Positions 1 to 31,525 are shown, numbered from the stretch's first letter. The stretch: DNA of 64,000 bases from Paragorgia papillata (GCA_035771165.1 JAWNZC010000470.1:186001-250000); one strand, 5' to 3'. Numbers and translations: made by a program. Notes: generated by a model not told the origin, from the letters alone.

Positions 1-1520
1 AAGCATCTCTAATATTACTGCTGTAATATTTAATAGTGAATGAAAAATATGTCCAGCAATGTCATCAAAATTATAAGAGCAACCATACATTAATTGTTCT
101 TCAAGACATATGCATACATGCAGTAAAAGGTAGAAGAAATGTTTGCACATTCATGACACAGATTTTGCATGACATTGACAACTGCAGCATACAATTTTAC
201 TCCATTAATACTGTATAGACGTACCAGTTCACGCTCTCAACATAGCCAGTCACTAACATTTGACTACTGTATCTGTCAAATCTACATCGACAATAGCTAT
301 TTAATAGCATATTTCGCTCGTGGACTACCATAGGTTTTGGACATTGTTGCTTGACCATGAAGCTAACTTTGTTTTCTTAGAAGAAGGTCATCCATTTCAG
401 TTCGGCAACGCACAGTCTTGTCAGTTTACGAAGCTTGATCAGAAGACATGTTAATTGGCCATATAAATTGCCTCGTCTGAATATGAAATCGTCCATGCAA
501 CGACCATTAATTTGCTTTCAAAAACATTTATCATATTTCCAACAACGTCTAGCACATCACAATTAAGAATTGCCTACGATTCATACTTAAAATACTTGCT
601 AAATTTGTAAAATCTTTCTCTTGTTGAATATCCCCGCTCCTTGAATATCTCGCTTCCATGCTGTCAACAATGACTTATGAAATTAACTTGAAACTTGGTG
701 TATAGTAGTTATTTTGGCTTCGGTGGTTTGTCGTGAGTCAATCGTTTTATTCTATATTTTGATTGGCTCCGAAGGCATTTTATTGTTAACTTACATTACA
801 TTACACGCACGATAGCATAGTATCTACTCGCGCATACGCAGTAGATAAAAAAATCACCTGTGTAAAGGAGCCTTAATATCCTGAGTTTTGATTGGTCAAC
901 GCACGATCCGTTGATCGAGGTGATAGCCGAATGCACTGTAACTCTAGATTTTTGAGTGCTCTCCTAACTTTCCAAGCTGCATCTGTAGTCACTAGTCAAT
1001 AATGATAAACATGCACGGTTTGAAATCAACGTATGTCACAGGAAGTGTTTCAGTTGTGTTTTCTGGTTACTGCTTGTTGCTTGAACCGCTTTACGTTAAT
1101 AGTAACCAAATTGGAGTGATTTTAGCTAAGTAAATTGAGAAAAAAGTTTATGTAAATCAGGACGAAAGTGTATGCGATTTACAGATATTGATTAAATATT
1201 CATTTCTTTTGAATTTTCTTCATGAATTATTAATGATTTGATAAATTTATTTTAAATATTCCAAGACCTCCATCTTTAAATGTTGCCACAGACTAGTTGG
1301 TAGTTTGTTTGCTTTCTTTTTGATTAGTGTTTTTCTTCTTTTTCCCCTAAAATGTTTTCCCGCGCTTTTCCCTGTGCTCCGTCGAGAAATGGAGCACGCA
1401 CGACAACCAATCAAAACCGTTGTTGTATTAAATTTATGTTATAAAGACAATTAATTTTTGTTAACCCATGCATAAGCGATCTTTATGGCTAGTACATGTA
1501 TAACAATATTTATAACATAC
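1..1520. other. Intergenic, AT-rich, no gene recognised
   Basis: No exon or RNA gene could be supported here. The stretch 1105-1240 is a copy of a dispersed repeat. It matches, with changes, the plus strand at 16034-16145 and the minus strand at 15615-15745; the shared words include 'gtaaatcaggacgaaa' and 'gatttacagatattgatt'. The remainder looks like ordinary non-coding DNA. Confidence 0.5.
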
Positions 1521-1529
1521 GAGTACTCA

Positions 1530-2160
1530 AGCTGATGCCCTGTCTTTGTTTCGTTTGTTAGTCATAGTCGTACCCGCATCTGTAAAAATCCTACTCTCAT
1601 GCTTAAAGTACCAACCTGTAAAACTAGTACATTTCAAGCCTCCTACTTTAACCGAATTGTTCCTCTCTGGAATTCTGTTTGTAAAATAGCACCACCCAAT
1701 AGTCTCTGCAGTCTTGCAACAAAACGTTTTTACTCGATACTTATTTATCATTATTGACATCTACTTTTGAAGTTCATGACTTGTACATGGTCATTATACC
1801 GTAACTGTTCCAATGTACCAATTGCTTAGACTCCACGGTGCATCATTGTGCGTGCGTGGCCTCAGCTTCGTTCTTTTGAATTCCATTCAGTTTTACTCAT
1901 TTTGTTAATTCAGTTGAGTTCAGAAGAATGGGCTTGGGGCTGTGCGTATGTATTGGTGCGTCGTGAATTTCGAGCAATTGGTCTGTGATCGACTTATGTA
2001 TTGACTGATTTTTATATATATTTTTAATTACAACGGGAAGGCGCCTCGCATGGGTCCTCGAGTCCCGTTCGCGCTTTTTCCGTTTGGGTATTTTTTAAGT
2101 AATTTTACGTAAATATCCAATAAAGTCGTTAAAAAACAAAAAACAAAACAAAAAAAACCC
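1530..2160 (+). mobile_element. 5'-truncated non-LTR retrotransposon (LINE) 3' end
   Basis: A plus-strand reading ending in TGA at 1755-1757 has the look of the last ~65 residues of a LINE ORF2 protein. It contains RTRICKNPTL, then FNRIVPLWNSV, then RFYSILIYHY and a stop. The pattern 'R-x-W-N-S-(L/V)' near the C-terminus is typical of reverse-transcriptase ORFs in animal genomes. About 400 bp of 3' UTR follow and end in an A-rich tail, aaaaaacaaaaaacaaaac (2131-2157). Upstream the frame is broken by a stop, so the copy is dead and truncated. The family is not determined. Confidence 0.65.
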
Positions 2161-2849
2161 AGCATAAAATGACGTTTTCTCAGTCAGAGCACTTGCAGTA
2201 ACATCATGCTAACTGAAACATCATTATTCAAGTATTTTAAAACTTTCCTAAATTAATGATAGCATTCAATAGAAAAATCTAAATAAAACTAATTTCTGGA
2301 AACGTCACATTTATTTATATTTTTGCCGAGCATTTGACCTGTTGACTTGACTAAGCCCTTGACCACAGCAATATTTCTTAACATGTGTAATACAGTTCCA
2401 TAAATGCAGTGGAAGTTGAAATTCTTCTTATTTCTACTAAGTCTAGTGCACAAAGCTTCTTTCATACAATTGTATTGGCATCAATAAACTATTAATTAAT
2501 ATTTCAATTAAAAAAACAACTTACTTTGATGTGCCAGATGAAATTCCATAAGATTCAGTTAATCTGTTAGCAATAATTGTTGGAATTGGAGCCAGGAGAT
2601 AAAATATCACTAGAGTTATAAAACAGACCACAATTTAATGAACTACAGTAGAATAAGCTTTCTTATATTAATAGCTTGAAAACAAAAAGTCATCGACGTG
2701 CGTGCTTCTGCACATTGCCTTATTTATTGTGACACATAATTGTTACAGCAAGATATCACGCACTACTTTACTGCCAATTTGGAGAAAATCGTCTTAAAAT
2801 ATCCTTCCTTGAGTAAAGCAAAACATACCTATACTGTAATTTATCTATT

Positions 2850-3230
2850 AACACCCCCCCCCCCCCCTCTCTTTTAAGCCCCCCTTTCTGGAAGCAGAAA
2901 ATAATTAAGCCCTGCCTCTCTATTAAGCCCCCCCCCTCCTCCCCTGCCCTAGGCGGTTGAGGTTTAAAATCATGAAACGTGAAAGTATCGCATTATTTCA
3001 AAGATATTTTATTCTTGGTCTTTAATTCCTTCATAGTTAGTTTTAGATGTTTCAATCGATGCATAAAACGTGCAAACAGACTTTTTTGTACACTAATTTG
3101 AAATCATAAAGCCCCCCTCTCCAATAAGCCCCCCTCTCCAATAAGCCCCCCTCTCCATTAAGCCCCCCCCCTCAAGGATGCTTGAAAAATAATAAGCCCC
3201 CCCAGGGGCTTAATAGAGAAATTACGGTAG
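2850..3230. repeat. C-rich repeat cluster with 'taagccccc' units
   Basis: A run of about 16 C is followed by repeated units of the form 'taagcccccctctccaa' (three in a row at 3110-3165). The cluster closes with 'ggggcttaatagagaaattacggtag'-type sequence. A related G-rich version lies in the opposite sense at 8000-8165. It is probably one dispersed repeat family whose interior has expanded. No coding potential is apparent. Confidence 0.55.
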
Positions 3231-3239
3231 TGTACATAC

Positions 3240-4470
3240 CCAGTATGTCAAACAAGATAGCACGTCTTACAGTGTAGGGGAACGTTTTATAGCGTAGTGT
3301 AATGTCACATAACATGGTGTACAGCGTTTATAACGCAGTGTAATGGCTTATATAAGGTAGCATATTAATGTCTAGTACAATATTGTATACGATTAATATA
3401 AGCTTAGAATTAGTAAATTGCTCAAATAAAGCTCGGAGTCAGAGTGCAGTTGCCAGTACACAACAATATTTATCATGTTTAATGACATTTTGTTTTCTGA
3501 CAAGCACAATTTGATTGATCCTGGTCATTTTGATAGAATGGACTTGCATGCATAAATGTACACATATCAAATGTCTGGATGTGTGTAAAGTTTTGTATAT
3601 TGGCACCATTGTACTATTTATAGTATAATATATATTTATTTAGTATATAATAATATAGTCTATATAGTGACAACACTGCATCCAACTGACCAATTTAATT
3701 AATATATAATTTTGCTGTTTAAGTACATTCAAGATGTAATCTGACAAGAATGATCTCATAATTTAAATTCTCAATCTGGATCATGAGTTCATTCAGGCTT
3801 TATTTTGTTGCATGGATAGGACATATAAAATAAAAAATAGTTTCACTGTGGTTCACATGAATAGTTTTGAGCATGGAACAGAAAAAGTGTTTAAGGACAG
3901 TTATATACACTACATAAAATCATTCTGTTAACCCCCGCCCACATTTGGATGAAACACAGATCTTCCATAGTGATTGTGGTGTGGATCTTTTCCATGCTGA
4001 CACATTAAAATTTGTTTAGATGTTACTTACACACAAAAAATGGCCACCAAATCCTGTAAAAAATCAAAACAAAATTGACGACAACTGAAAAAAAATTACC
4101 GTAATCATTAACTTCTTATTAAACAAGAGCAAGATAAACTATCAGACTGAGGTCTTGACAGTATGGAATAATTAGCCTGCAGTTGGCAAAATTTCTATCC
4201 AAGATCCATAACGACTAAGCAAAAGAGCTTAACAAGAGTTTTACTAATGGCTGCAAATGCCCTTTTATTCATTGGATATTTTCATTATTGTTGGCTTCAC
4301 TTTAAACTTCATCAGAGTGGCAAAACTCACATTGTAACTCTTCTTTAATCACCAGAATCTCAAGCTTATACCCTAGTGTATTATTATTACTTGTCTCAAT
4401 GCTGAGATTTTTTAAATTGTACTGTCTTGCTCTTGTTGTTATTTGCTGGCAGAACTTTATATATACTAGG
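3240..4470. other. Intergenic, nothing recognised
   Basis: AT-rich sequence with scattered simple TA runs near 3620-3660. No open frame with protein-like composition and no clear inverted repeat was seen. Confidence 0.4.
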
Positions 4471-4479
4471 TTGAAAACT

Positions 4480-4947
4480 TAAAGTGCTTATGAAACGAAA
4501 ATGAAGTTTGTCTTATTTTAAAGTACTTTTGAAATGACAGAATAACATCTTTTGGAGTTTTTTTGTTTCCTTACTTCGTTGTTGAGATATTTCAGTTTGT
4601 TTTATATGTGAAACTAACCAGTGACATCACAACGTGCATAATGACTTACCAGGGAAGCTGGTTATATATATCTTTGCTATTATTAAACGGAATCTGTTGA
4701 AAATGAATATTTTTTATGTACTGTATGACGCATAATATTGCTTTGAAGTGATTCTGTCTAATAGAAAAGATATATAAACTTTCCCAGTAAGTCATTATGC
4801 ACGTTGTGATGTCACTGGTTAGTTTCACTTATAAAACAAACTGTGATATCTTAAAAACAAAGCAAGGAAACAAAAAACTGCAAAAGATGTTACTTTGTCA
4901 TTTTAAAAGTACTTAAGTAATTTAATTTTCGTTTCATAAGCACTTAA
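4480..4947. mobile_element. Palindromic MITE, family A (copy 1)
   Basis: The element is an inverted repeat with arms of about 200 bp. The left end is aaagtgcttatgaaacg and the right end is cgtttcataagcactta. The arms share 'gtgacatcacaacgtgcataatgactta' on one side and its complement on the other, separated by an AT-rich centre. There is no coding capacity. A second copy lies at 52120-52596, a third (interrupted) at 29240-31853, and a diverged relative at 16731-17214. It is a non-autonomous DNA transposon; the superfamily is not established. Confidence 0.85.
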
Positions 4948-5099
4948 GAAGAGGTTATTATTCAGCTGTAATTGTAAAGACTGATCACGAAGCACAACTA
5001 TAGGTCTTTGCATTGAATATGGTAATAAATTACTAATAAGCAAACCTGTGGCTTTTAACTTATACTGTATAATAAATATGGTACTCAATTATTCATCAG

Positions 5100-6029
5100 A
5101 CCATACTCTTGTTTTTAGGAGATTTTTAAGTTGTACTGTATTTGAAATAAATATCAAGGAATTCATGTTTGTCTAGTTATAATCATGTTTATCTTCATAA
5201 TGGGCTCTCTTATACCTCCAGAAAATAAATAACTAAAAATAAAAGAATATGGTCTGATAAGTTTTTATTGATACTTGATAAAGATTGCTGTATGTTGCAC
5301 TCTCAATATGGACTGGTCAACATAGGTTTAAAAATGTTTTAAAAATGAAAATTTTGGGCACTTTTTGAAAGAAATTTCGTGTAAATTCAGGTAATATTGC
5401 TGTTAAATATTCATGACCAATTATATTTTGAACTGTTTTAAGTCATTAATAAAAGTAATATGTTTTAACATTAACATAATATATCAGAGTTTTTTTGCAG
5501 TTGGCCCGGTTTAAAATTATACTATTAGGGCTATACAATCACATACGCTAGATGTATAGCAGTAGTTCATGAAGAAACTCGTATGTTGAATACAATCTAA
5601 TAATTGACAGTCGACTCTTAATTTTTTGGGCAAAAATGTTTTGCCCCCCCAAACGTAACTGGTAAGGTACACCTATGCTGGTCAATTATTACAAACAAGG
5701 TAACAACTACAGTACAAACTAGCATGTACTTGTCAGATAATTTGTGTACCATAAAACAATGATGCATAAGATCAATTCACAATTCACATCATTCCACCAG
5801 TACAAGCCACACAATAAGGTATACATGTATTTACTAAATTATAATTAACTCATCAACAACAATTGTCTAATGTTCAAGAAAACATATCTTACGCATATTG
5901 TTGAAGAGAACAACCCAAAACTACCAGTAAGATTCCAATAGATCCAGTAAATGCAAGCAATATAATTCTAAATTAAAGAAAAAAAATTTCTTATAATTTT
6001 ATATTTTCAAAATGTTTCAAGGTAACACA
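5100..6029. other. Intergenic, nothing recognised
   Basis: AT-rich sequence without a supported exon or RNA gene. A 'gggcaaaaatgttttgcccccc' hairpin at about 5628-5649 is the only structured feature noticed. Confidence 0.4.
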
Positions 6030-7290
6030 TTGCTGCCATCACGGTGGGCATAAATGATGTTGAAAACACTCATGTTAACTATGCATTCATTCAACTACTC
6101 AGGTTTTACTTGAGTTAGTCTCAACTTGTGCACCATAACAGACATGTATCCATAATCCTACAAATCCTATGATTTTTGTTTTTCAATTTTTTGTATTTTT
6201 GTGGGAAAATGACATCACATATGTTTGGTGCAAAAATTTTGTTTTAAAAAAATTGAAATATTGTTATTCAATCAAGTGCAATTTAAATTCTCAGCCATTT
6301 TGAGCTATTTATAGAAATAAAATGGTGAAATTTCAAATTTCAAAACATTATAACATTTTATTGAATAAAGATATTTCAACTTTCTTTTTGGTTTTAGAGT
6401 CCACATACAGTACCGATCGCAGGTAAGGTAACGTCTACTCATGAGTAGCGAGTACTCATGCGTACTCGCGCATCATAGGCACCTCTAGCGAAACCAAACA
6501 TTGGCAAATACTCACTACTTGCGAGCATTGCGAGTCAGTATAATCTATAGGATCAGGAAACTACGGGACATTTATATTATCATATAACTTGTCTTTGATT
6601 GCTCTTGAAATTTCCATCAATTGAAGTGAAACTTAGATTGTTCATCACGCGATAACAGTGTATATTATACTTCAATAAAAGCCATTGCCATTGGATGCTG
6701 AAATTATTAAGTATTGAAAAAAAAAATTTTAAAAGTATTGAAAGTATTGAAATGCTGTCTAATGAAACTTGTATAAGCCTTCATTGTTTTAATTTATTAC
6801 ACTGTAAAGTTGATCGCTTTGATAAGTTCTTTCATATAAATGTCCCGTAGTTTCCTGATCCTATAGGTTATACTGACTCGCAATGCTCGTGAGTAGTGAG
6901 TTGCTAGTATTTGCCAATGTTTGGTTTTGCTAGAGGTGCGAGTACTCACACATAACGAGCAGAAGTGAGTACTCACTATGACGCTGACGCGCGTACTCGT
7001 GCAAGTGCTCACCACTCGCAAGTACCGTAGATGTTTATACCTTACTCACAATCGGTACTGTAACATGCTGTTTTTGAAGCAGTCATCAAACATGCAAAAA
7101 TATTAAAACAAAATTTGCACACCAAACATGTGATGTCATTTTCATGTGAAAAATACAAAAAATAAAAAACATAGGATTTGTTGAAATAAACTAAATGAAA
7201 TAGAATAAATGAAATAAAACCTGAGAAGTTGAATGAACGCATTATATGCCCATCATGTGTACTCATCAACACTTATAGCCATAAAGTTCA
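6030..7290. mobile_element. Large inverted-repeat element with a second MITE in its centre
   Basis: A left arm at about 6040-6250 reappears inverted at about 7085-7290. The shared words are 'gtgggcata', 'cattcattcaact.ctcaggtttta', 'aatcctatg', 'gacatcacat.tgtttggtg' and 'aaaattttgtttt'. The spacer is taken up by a separate TA-flanked MITE (6408-7060). The outer element is therefore older than the inner one. Confidence 0.7.
6408..7060. mobile_element. TA-flanked palindromic MITE (Tc1/mariner-like by target site)
   Basis: The element begins CAGTACCGAT and ends ATCGGTACTG, and is flanked on both sides by the dinucleotide TA (6406-6407 and 7061-7062). The arms of about 190 bp are rich in 'gcgagtactca' words and share 'aggatcaggaaactacggg' with its complement. 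A CAGT..ACTG terminus with TA duplication is characteristic of Tc1/mariner/pogo elements. No transposase is present. Confidence 0.8.
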
Positions 7291-7301
7291 CTGCACTAAC
7301 C

Positions 7302-7954
7302 AGTGCTGGAAAATGTCCGGCAGCACCACTGCCAGGAAATTTTTTGTAAAAGTTGTTCGCAGGAAATTTTTTGTATCTTGCAGGAAATATTTGTCAGTTT
7401 TTTTAATCCAAGTCAAAGTTTAAAGATAAATTTCCTATTCTTCAAAAAACCGAAAAGCACCATGGTCATCACTTTTGATCAAATATCAAGTTTCATATTC
7501 AATGACTTATCTTTCTATATTCTTGCCAAACCCAGCGGCGATTTGTAAACAATTCAAAAGTGTTTTGAAGGTTTATTACATGACCTTAACCTGTCTAAGT
7601 TTTGTATATCCTTGCGCAAATGACACAACGATTTGTTCTAGAAAACAATGAAATATTCATCATTTCAATATAGTGTTGCTGTTGCAGGCTGCAGCTGTCA
7701 TTGTGCATTTGCAAGAATGCAAGCTGCTTTTATCTTATTCAACTGTTTCAGCATTTTGATTTTTGATGCTAGTACTTGTATTACGTAGTATTCAAATGAA
7801 AAAGTTCGCTATTTCAAAGTATATATAGATACCACATTCAGATAAATTATGGTTTTGAGATACAAACTTGCAAGTCTGGTGGTATCACAAATAGCAGGAA
7901 ATATTTATTTTTGGCTTTTGCTGCCAGGAAGAAAAATGCTTTATCTAGGACTGG
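7302..7954. mobile_element. Non-autonomous element with 8-bp target duplication (hAT-like)
   Basis: The 8-mer cactaacc stands directly before (7294-7301) and after (7955-7962) this segment. The ends are imperfectly inverted: the left starts agtgctggaaaa and the right ends tagga-ctgg. The interior repeats the word 'gcaggaaatttttt' several times near the left end and has 'agcaggaaatattt' near the right end. Eight-bp duplications are typical of hAT elements. No transposase frame was seen. Confidence 0.65.
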
Positions 7955-7999
7955 CACTAACCATTAATTGATCTACTGTGTCACATATGAACCATATAT

Positions 8000-8165
8000 C
8001 TTGTTTTTTGGATGGGAGGGGAGAGACTTATAAGGTGTGTGTGGGGGGGGGGGGGGGGGGGGGGGGGCTTATTTTAAAATTGGAACTCTATTAAAATAGT
8101 GGAGAGCTTAACAGAGGGGAGACTTTTTACAGGGAGTGTAATAGAGCTTTAATTTACAGTAGTTT
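8000..8165. repeat. G-rich repeat with ~25-nt poly(G) run
   Basis: Contains an unbroken G run at about 8043-8067, followed by 'cttattttaaaattgg' and 'taatagagctttaattta'. It appears to be an inverted relative of the C-rich cluster at 2850-3230. It is non-coding. Confidence 0.5.
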
Positions 8166-9282
8166 GTACACTCACAACATAATTATGTAGCAGAATTATT
8201 TGTAAATAAATACAAATTACAGGAGACTTAATAATTCAGCACTAACGATGTCTACGATATATTAGCCCATTTCTTTTATATCAAAACTGTTTGCCATGCA
8301 ATAGAAAGCTGGTTGAATAAAAATGGTTTAAAGACAATTGTTGTGTACAAATATTCTGTACGAGACATTAATAAAGGGTAAAGAAAAATGAAACAAGTAT
8401 GAATTTACTTACGCTATTTTGATACAGCATGAAGCAAATTGAAGTTGAATTTGCAACAGAAATTTAAGATTCAAAAAGGTACAAACAACATAAAAAGGAA
8501 GAAAAATTCATGATCAGGTCATTTACCATTTTTAGTAGAATTATACAAATATATTAGGAACTGAATCTTTACTTTTGATGCTTGCCATGTCGAACACGAC
8601 GTCAAAAATACGACAAAACAGAAGCTGCAAGTGTTGATTAAATACCATGTCTCAGAATGATCAAATTAAATTATTTTTAGATATCACCGCATTTGGCGAG
8701 GAATTTGGCAGTCATATGCATATTTTTAAAATTGTTTTCACTCAGCCTCCTATGCTACTTTTTCTGAAACCCCGAATTACCCAAAAAATAGTTGACATAG
8801 TTGTATCGCTCTGTGGTCAGTGATTTTAGAGCTAGAACATTTTTTACTAAAAGACCAAAATTCAATCGAAGAATGTTTTAAAAGTTTGTAAAACTAAACT
8901 CTAGTCTTCACGACAATTCGATAAATACTTAACTATTTCTGTAAAGAAACAATTTTTTTTATGAATCAAGTTATAAATTAGTATATTTACAATTGAGCAT
9001 AAATATAATTACAAAAGTTATATGCAATCTTGCCGGCTCGCAGGCTAAGAATTATCGCAGTTTGACGTATCCAATATAATAATGAGATTCGGGCAAGAAG
9101 GCGGGACCCAATGGTCAGAACCAGAATGATGTCATGAGCTCGGTCATGGGTTTCTATTTGTTTCTATTTTTTATTTGTTTGCACTTTGCACGGTCAAGTT
9201 TTAAAGTTTTAAAATTTGATTTTGCATTGCTTTAATTAAAACCGTCAAGAGCTGTTAGAGATTGGAGATACGAGAACAAAAG
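8166..9282. other. Upstream region of LRRC40
   Basis: AT-rich sequence running to the LRRC40 start codon. No TATA box at a convincing distance was identified and no coding sequence is seen. The 5' UTR and promoter presumably lie in the last few hundred bases, but the transcription start cannot be placed from sequence alone. Confidence 0.4.
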
Positions 9283-28603
<19,321 letters not shown>

Positions 28604-29239
28604 AGATCAGAGACATTTACAATTATATATATTATAAAAAAATATCAGTAAATATAGAAAAAATCTTATAAATATATCAGTATAATTTGCTACTTAAAAA
28701 TGTTGTAACACCTTATATTCAGTTATTTAGTTATATAATCAAAATAATACCATGATCGCCTCGGATTCTTTTGTTCTCCGAGGGAATGTAAACCTCGTAT
28801 TTCCCTCATCGCTCATGCAAGAGGGAAATTTAGCCTTTGTCTTCTAATTTTCCCGTGCATGTTGATGAGGGAAAATTAGAAGACAAAGAAATCCTTTGTC
28901 TTCTTCTGAATTTCCCGCTTGCATATATTTTCCCTCATCAACATGCACGGGAAAATTAGATGCAACTTCTCTGATCAACCGTGTAAATTTCCTGTCGGTA
29001 AGATTCTCAACGTTTTCCTCGGCGATCATAATATTACAAACTAATAACATGACTTTTCGGGAAATTAGCGATTAAATTTCCCCTTTGCCTCGGGAAGATT
29101 TGTAAAACTCCTCGGGCCTGCGGCCCTCGGACTTTCACAAATCTTCCCTCGGCGGCGGGGAAATTTAATCGCCAATTTCCCTCAAGTCATGTTATTACTT
29201 ATAATAATCGCTAACAAATTTAGTCGGTCGTGTTTTTTT
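28604..29239. other. 3' region of LRRC40 and palindromic 'gggaaatt' block
   Basis: Just after the stop codon the sequence is AT-rich, without a canonical AATAAA in the first 150 bp. From about 28780 to 29185 come interlocking inverted words: 'gaagacaaag' with 'ctttgtcttc', 'gggaaaattagaag' with its complement, and 'gggaaatta' with 'taatttccc'. These look like one or two palindromic repeats. No coding sequence was seen. Confidence 0.5.
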
Positions 29240-29334
29240 TAGTGACTACAACAACGAAAATTAAGTTTGTCTTATTTGGAGGAACTTTTAAAATGATAAA
29301 GTAACACGTTAGGCGGTGTTTAGACTGAGTGGCC

Positions 29335-29440
29335 GTGCCCAGTGCCCGGGGTCGGAGTGCCCAGTGCCCGGGGTGCCCAGTGCCCGGGGTGCCCAGTGCC
29401 CGGGGTGACCAGTGCCCGGGTTGCCCAGTGCCCGGGCACT
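29335..29440. repeat. Short tandem array 'gtgcccggggtgcccagt'
   Basis: About six imperfect copies of a 17-bp GC-rich unit, next to the left terminus of the hAT-like element. The unit also contains the 'cactgggcac' word found beside the right terminus (31184), so the array probably arose by expansion of a subterminal transposase-binding motif. That last point is inference. Confidence 0.7.
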
Positions 29441-29921
29441 AGTAGTCTGAACATCGTAACCGAGCGAAAACCCGGGACGGTGCCCGGGCACGAGCACCAA
29501 TCTGAACAGGGTTTTTACGGTGCCCAGCACTTTTAACCAGAACAACATACATAAACTGAGCCAACATACTTTCTTAATAGGAACAAACAGTGGAAACACA
29601 TCGACAAAATATATTTTGGCGCCACGCAGGGCCGTTCCGAAAGGCTGATCATTGGGGGGGGGGGGGGGGTGTATGAAGGTTTTGGGCCCCTTTGTGGGTC
29701 TGGGGCCCCCTTCGTGGGCCTTGGGCCTTTATGACTCCACCAAAATGCGTTTATTCAAAAGCTAAATTAAATGTATGTGGACAAGCCAGGTGGGCGGTGG
29801 CCTCCTATAATCTACTAATAGTACTCCTTGCAATTTTTAAATTCAAATTTCATACTTTTAATATGTAGCAAATTGTAGCAAATTATGAAATAACGTCACA
29901 AATTATATTCTTGTACAGAGC

Positions 29922-30875
29922 TTAACATAATTGGATCCGCCTATGTTTAATTGTAGACCACACTTTGACAAGATCTGTCAGATCAATTTTGTCAGCTACA
30001 TCCTTTTCACAGACTAGTAACATGAGACCATCGAGTCGTTTGTTACCCATGGAATTCCTACAATATGACTTGACAAATTTCAGCTTACTGAAACTTCTCT
30101 CATCTTTGCACACGGTTGGAGCCGCTGTAAGCAAAAGTCTGTAAGCTTTGGTTACTGTCGGGAATAAGCCAAGCCGACTTTGACGAAGTGCGAGATCGGC
30201 AGCATATCTGTAACTGATGTCATGTTCTGGTACGTCATCTTCTTTAGCATGTTTTCGGAGATGGGGTATGAACATTTCCATTTCAGCATGTAGCAAAGAC
30301 GGCTGTGGAAGTTCATTAGGGTACTTCTGACAAAGCCTTTAAACTTGCGTGTACGTGGGCATTTGGGTTGGGCTCAGACCTTCCAGCAAAGGCTTGAATG
30401 CCGATTTAATGTTTTCCGCTTTCTCGTTAATCTCGACTAGAAGAGCATCTAATTCGTTCCTGTAGAACGAATGCATTGTTATTTGGGCAGTGGTATTTTG
30501 GGCTTCATCCAGACGTCTAGGTATTCTCCGTGTGCGGTGAAATTTTTGGTACTCCTCAACTGCATTTACTCCCATTTTCTCAGCAAATGACACAGATGCA
30601 TCTACAACGTCGTTTATCTGGTCCTCAGATTCTCTGATTTTCCTGATGCTTTGCTCTGTCATCTGCAATGCTGCTATGGCCCCAGTAACGTCAAGAGTTT
30701 CCTTCTCTAGAATTTTTGTCATCATTTTGGTTTTGATGAATACGTTTTTGGCGAACATCAGTGACGCAACAAAGTCAAATCTGAGCATCCGAGATAAAAG
30801 ACCAGATGCCTTTGTTCTGGTTTCTCTGCATGTCTGCCTCTTCATTAGAATTGATGATTCTGAGGGGCCCTTCAT
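29922..30875 (-). pseudogene. hAT transposase C-terminal half, interrupted by a stop
   Basis: Two minus-strand segments lie in the same frame: the upstream one ends at 30339 with a TAA, and the next continues to 29922. The downstream part contains FPTVTKAYRLLLTAAPTVCK, then ERSFSKLKFVKSYCRNSM and RLDGLMLLVCEKD. This is the hAT C-terminal dimerisation domain, of the branch related to ZMYM/TTF-type transposases. The upstream part is helical and charged (LLSRMLRFDFVASLMFAK and similar). No start or DNA-binding domain is present. It is a transposon relic, not a host gene. Confidence 0.8.
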
Positions 30876-30879
30876 TACT

Positions 30880-31090
30880 GATATAAGGGATTTTGATCAA
30901 CGGTTCACTGAAATAGGGGCCCTTCATAACTGAAAAAAGGAACTTTGATCACTGAAATAGGGCCCCTTCGTAACTGATATGGGGAACTTTGATCGCTGAA
31001 ATAATAAGGGCCCTTCACAACTGATATGGGGACTTTGTCACTAAAATAAAGGGCCCTCCGCCCTTCATTACTGATATAGGGCCCCTTCAT
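30880..31090. repeat. Tandem array of ~50-bp 'agggcccttca' units
   Basis: Four to five degenerate head-to-tail units built from 'gggcccttcataactgata' and 'ggggaactttgatcactgaa'. It lies within the hAT-like element just before its right terminus and is followed by a poly(C) run (31100-31115). Confidence 0.75.
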
Positions 31091-31257
31091 AAGGTGTTAC
31101 ACCCCCCCCCCCCCTCCCTCACTCGGCACGGCCCTGCCGCCACGAAGCACCAAAAGCATCCAGGGTTTGGGAACGTGTCTGAACACTGGGCACTCAGTCT
31201 GAATGCCGCCTTACACAGTTTTTCCACCTCACTTTGTTCTTGAGAAAATTGAGCTCT

Positions 31258-31525
31258 TACACGTATTCCCAAGCTGGGTATCCTGCGAGCAAAGCCTTCT
31301 TTTCCTTATTTCTTCGCTGAGAGAGAGGAAGAAAAGTAGGCTCTGCTGTATTCGTGACTGGTTTCCATTGCGCATGCATGTCAGTTGCTTGGTTACAATC
31401 TCGAACCCAGTCCCAATCAGAGCAGAAAACAAAACGAGAACCGGTTAAACGGGTCTTAAACGGGTTACTTCTTCCTAAATCTTGGACGAAGCCTGCGAAG
31501 GCTCTGCCCGCAGGGTACAAGCTGG
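31258..31525. mobile_element. Inverted-repeat fragment inside the family A MITE
   Basis: The word 'aagctgggtatcctgcgagc' near 31270 faces 'gcccgcagggtacaagctgg' near 31505, both with adjacent 'aaagcct'/'aggctct' words. Related 'ggctctgggta/aacgagatt' sequences occur at 47975, 53030, 54347-54568 and 57303-57490. This is one of several copies of a palindromic family. Confidence 0.5.

Larger units (their letters stand above)
29309..31213 (-). mobile_element. Decayed hAT-type DNA transposon inside a MITE
   Basis: Inverted ends read ttaggcggtgtttagactga (left) and tcagtctgaatgccgcctta (right). It encloses a hAT transposase remnant on the minus strand (29922-30875), a G/C-rich tandem array near the left end (29335-29440) and a tandem array of about 50-bp units near the right end (30880-31090). 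The target duplication is not clear: flanks read 'gtaacacg' and 'cacagttt'. The copy is non-functional as read because its transposase frame carries a stop. Confidence 0.7.

Noticed and set aside
29922..30875. Host gene derived from a hAT transposase
   Set aside because: In-frame stop, no N-terminus, and it sits between the inverted ends of a transposon.
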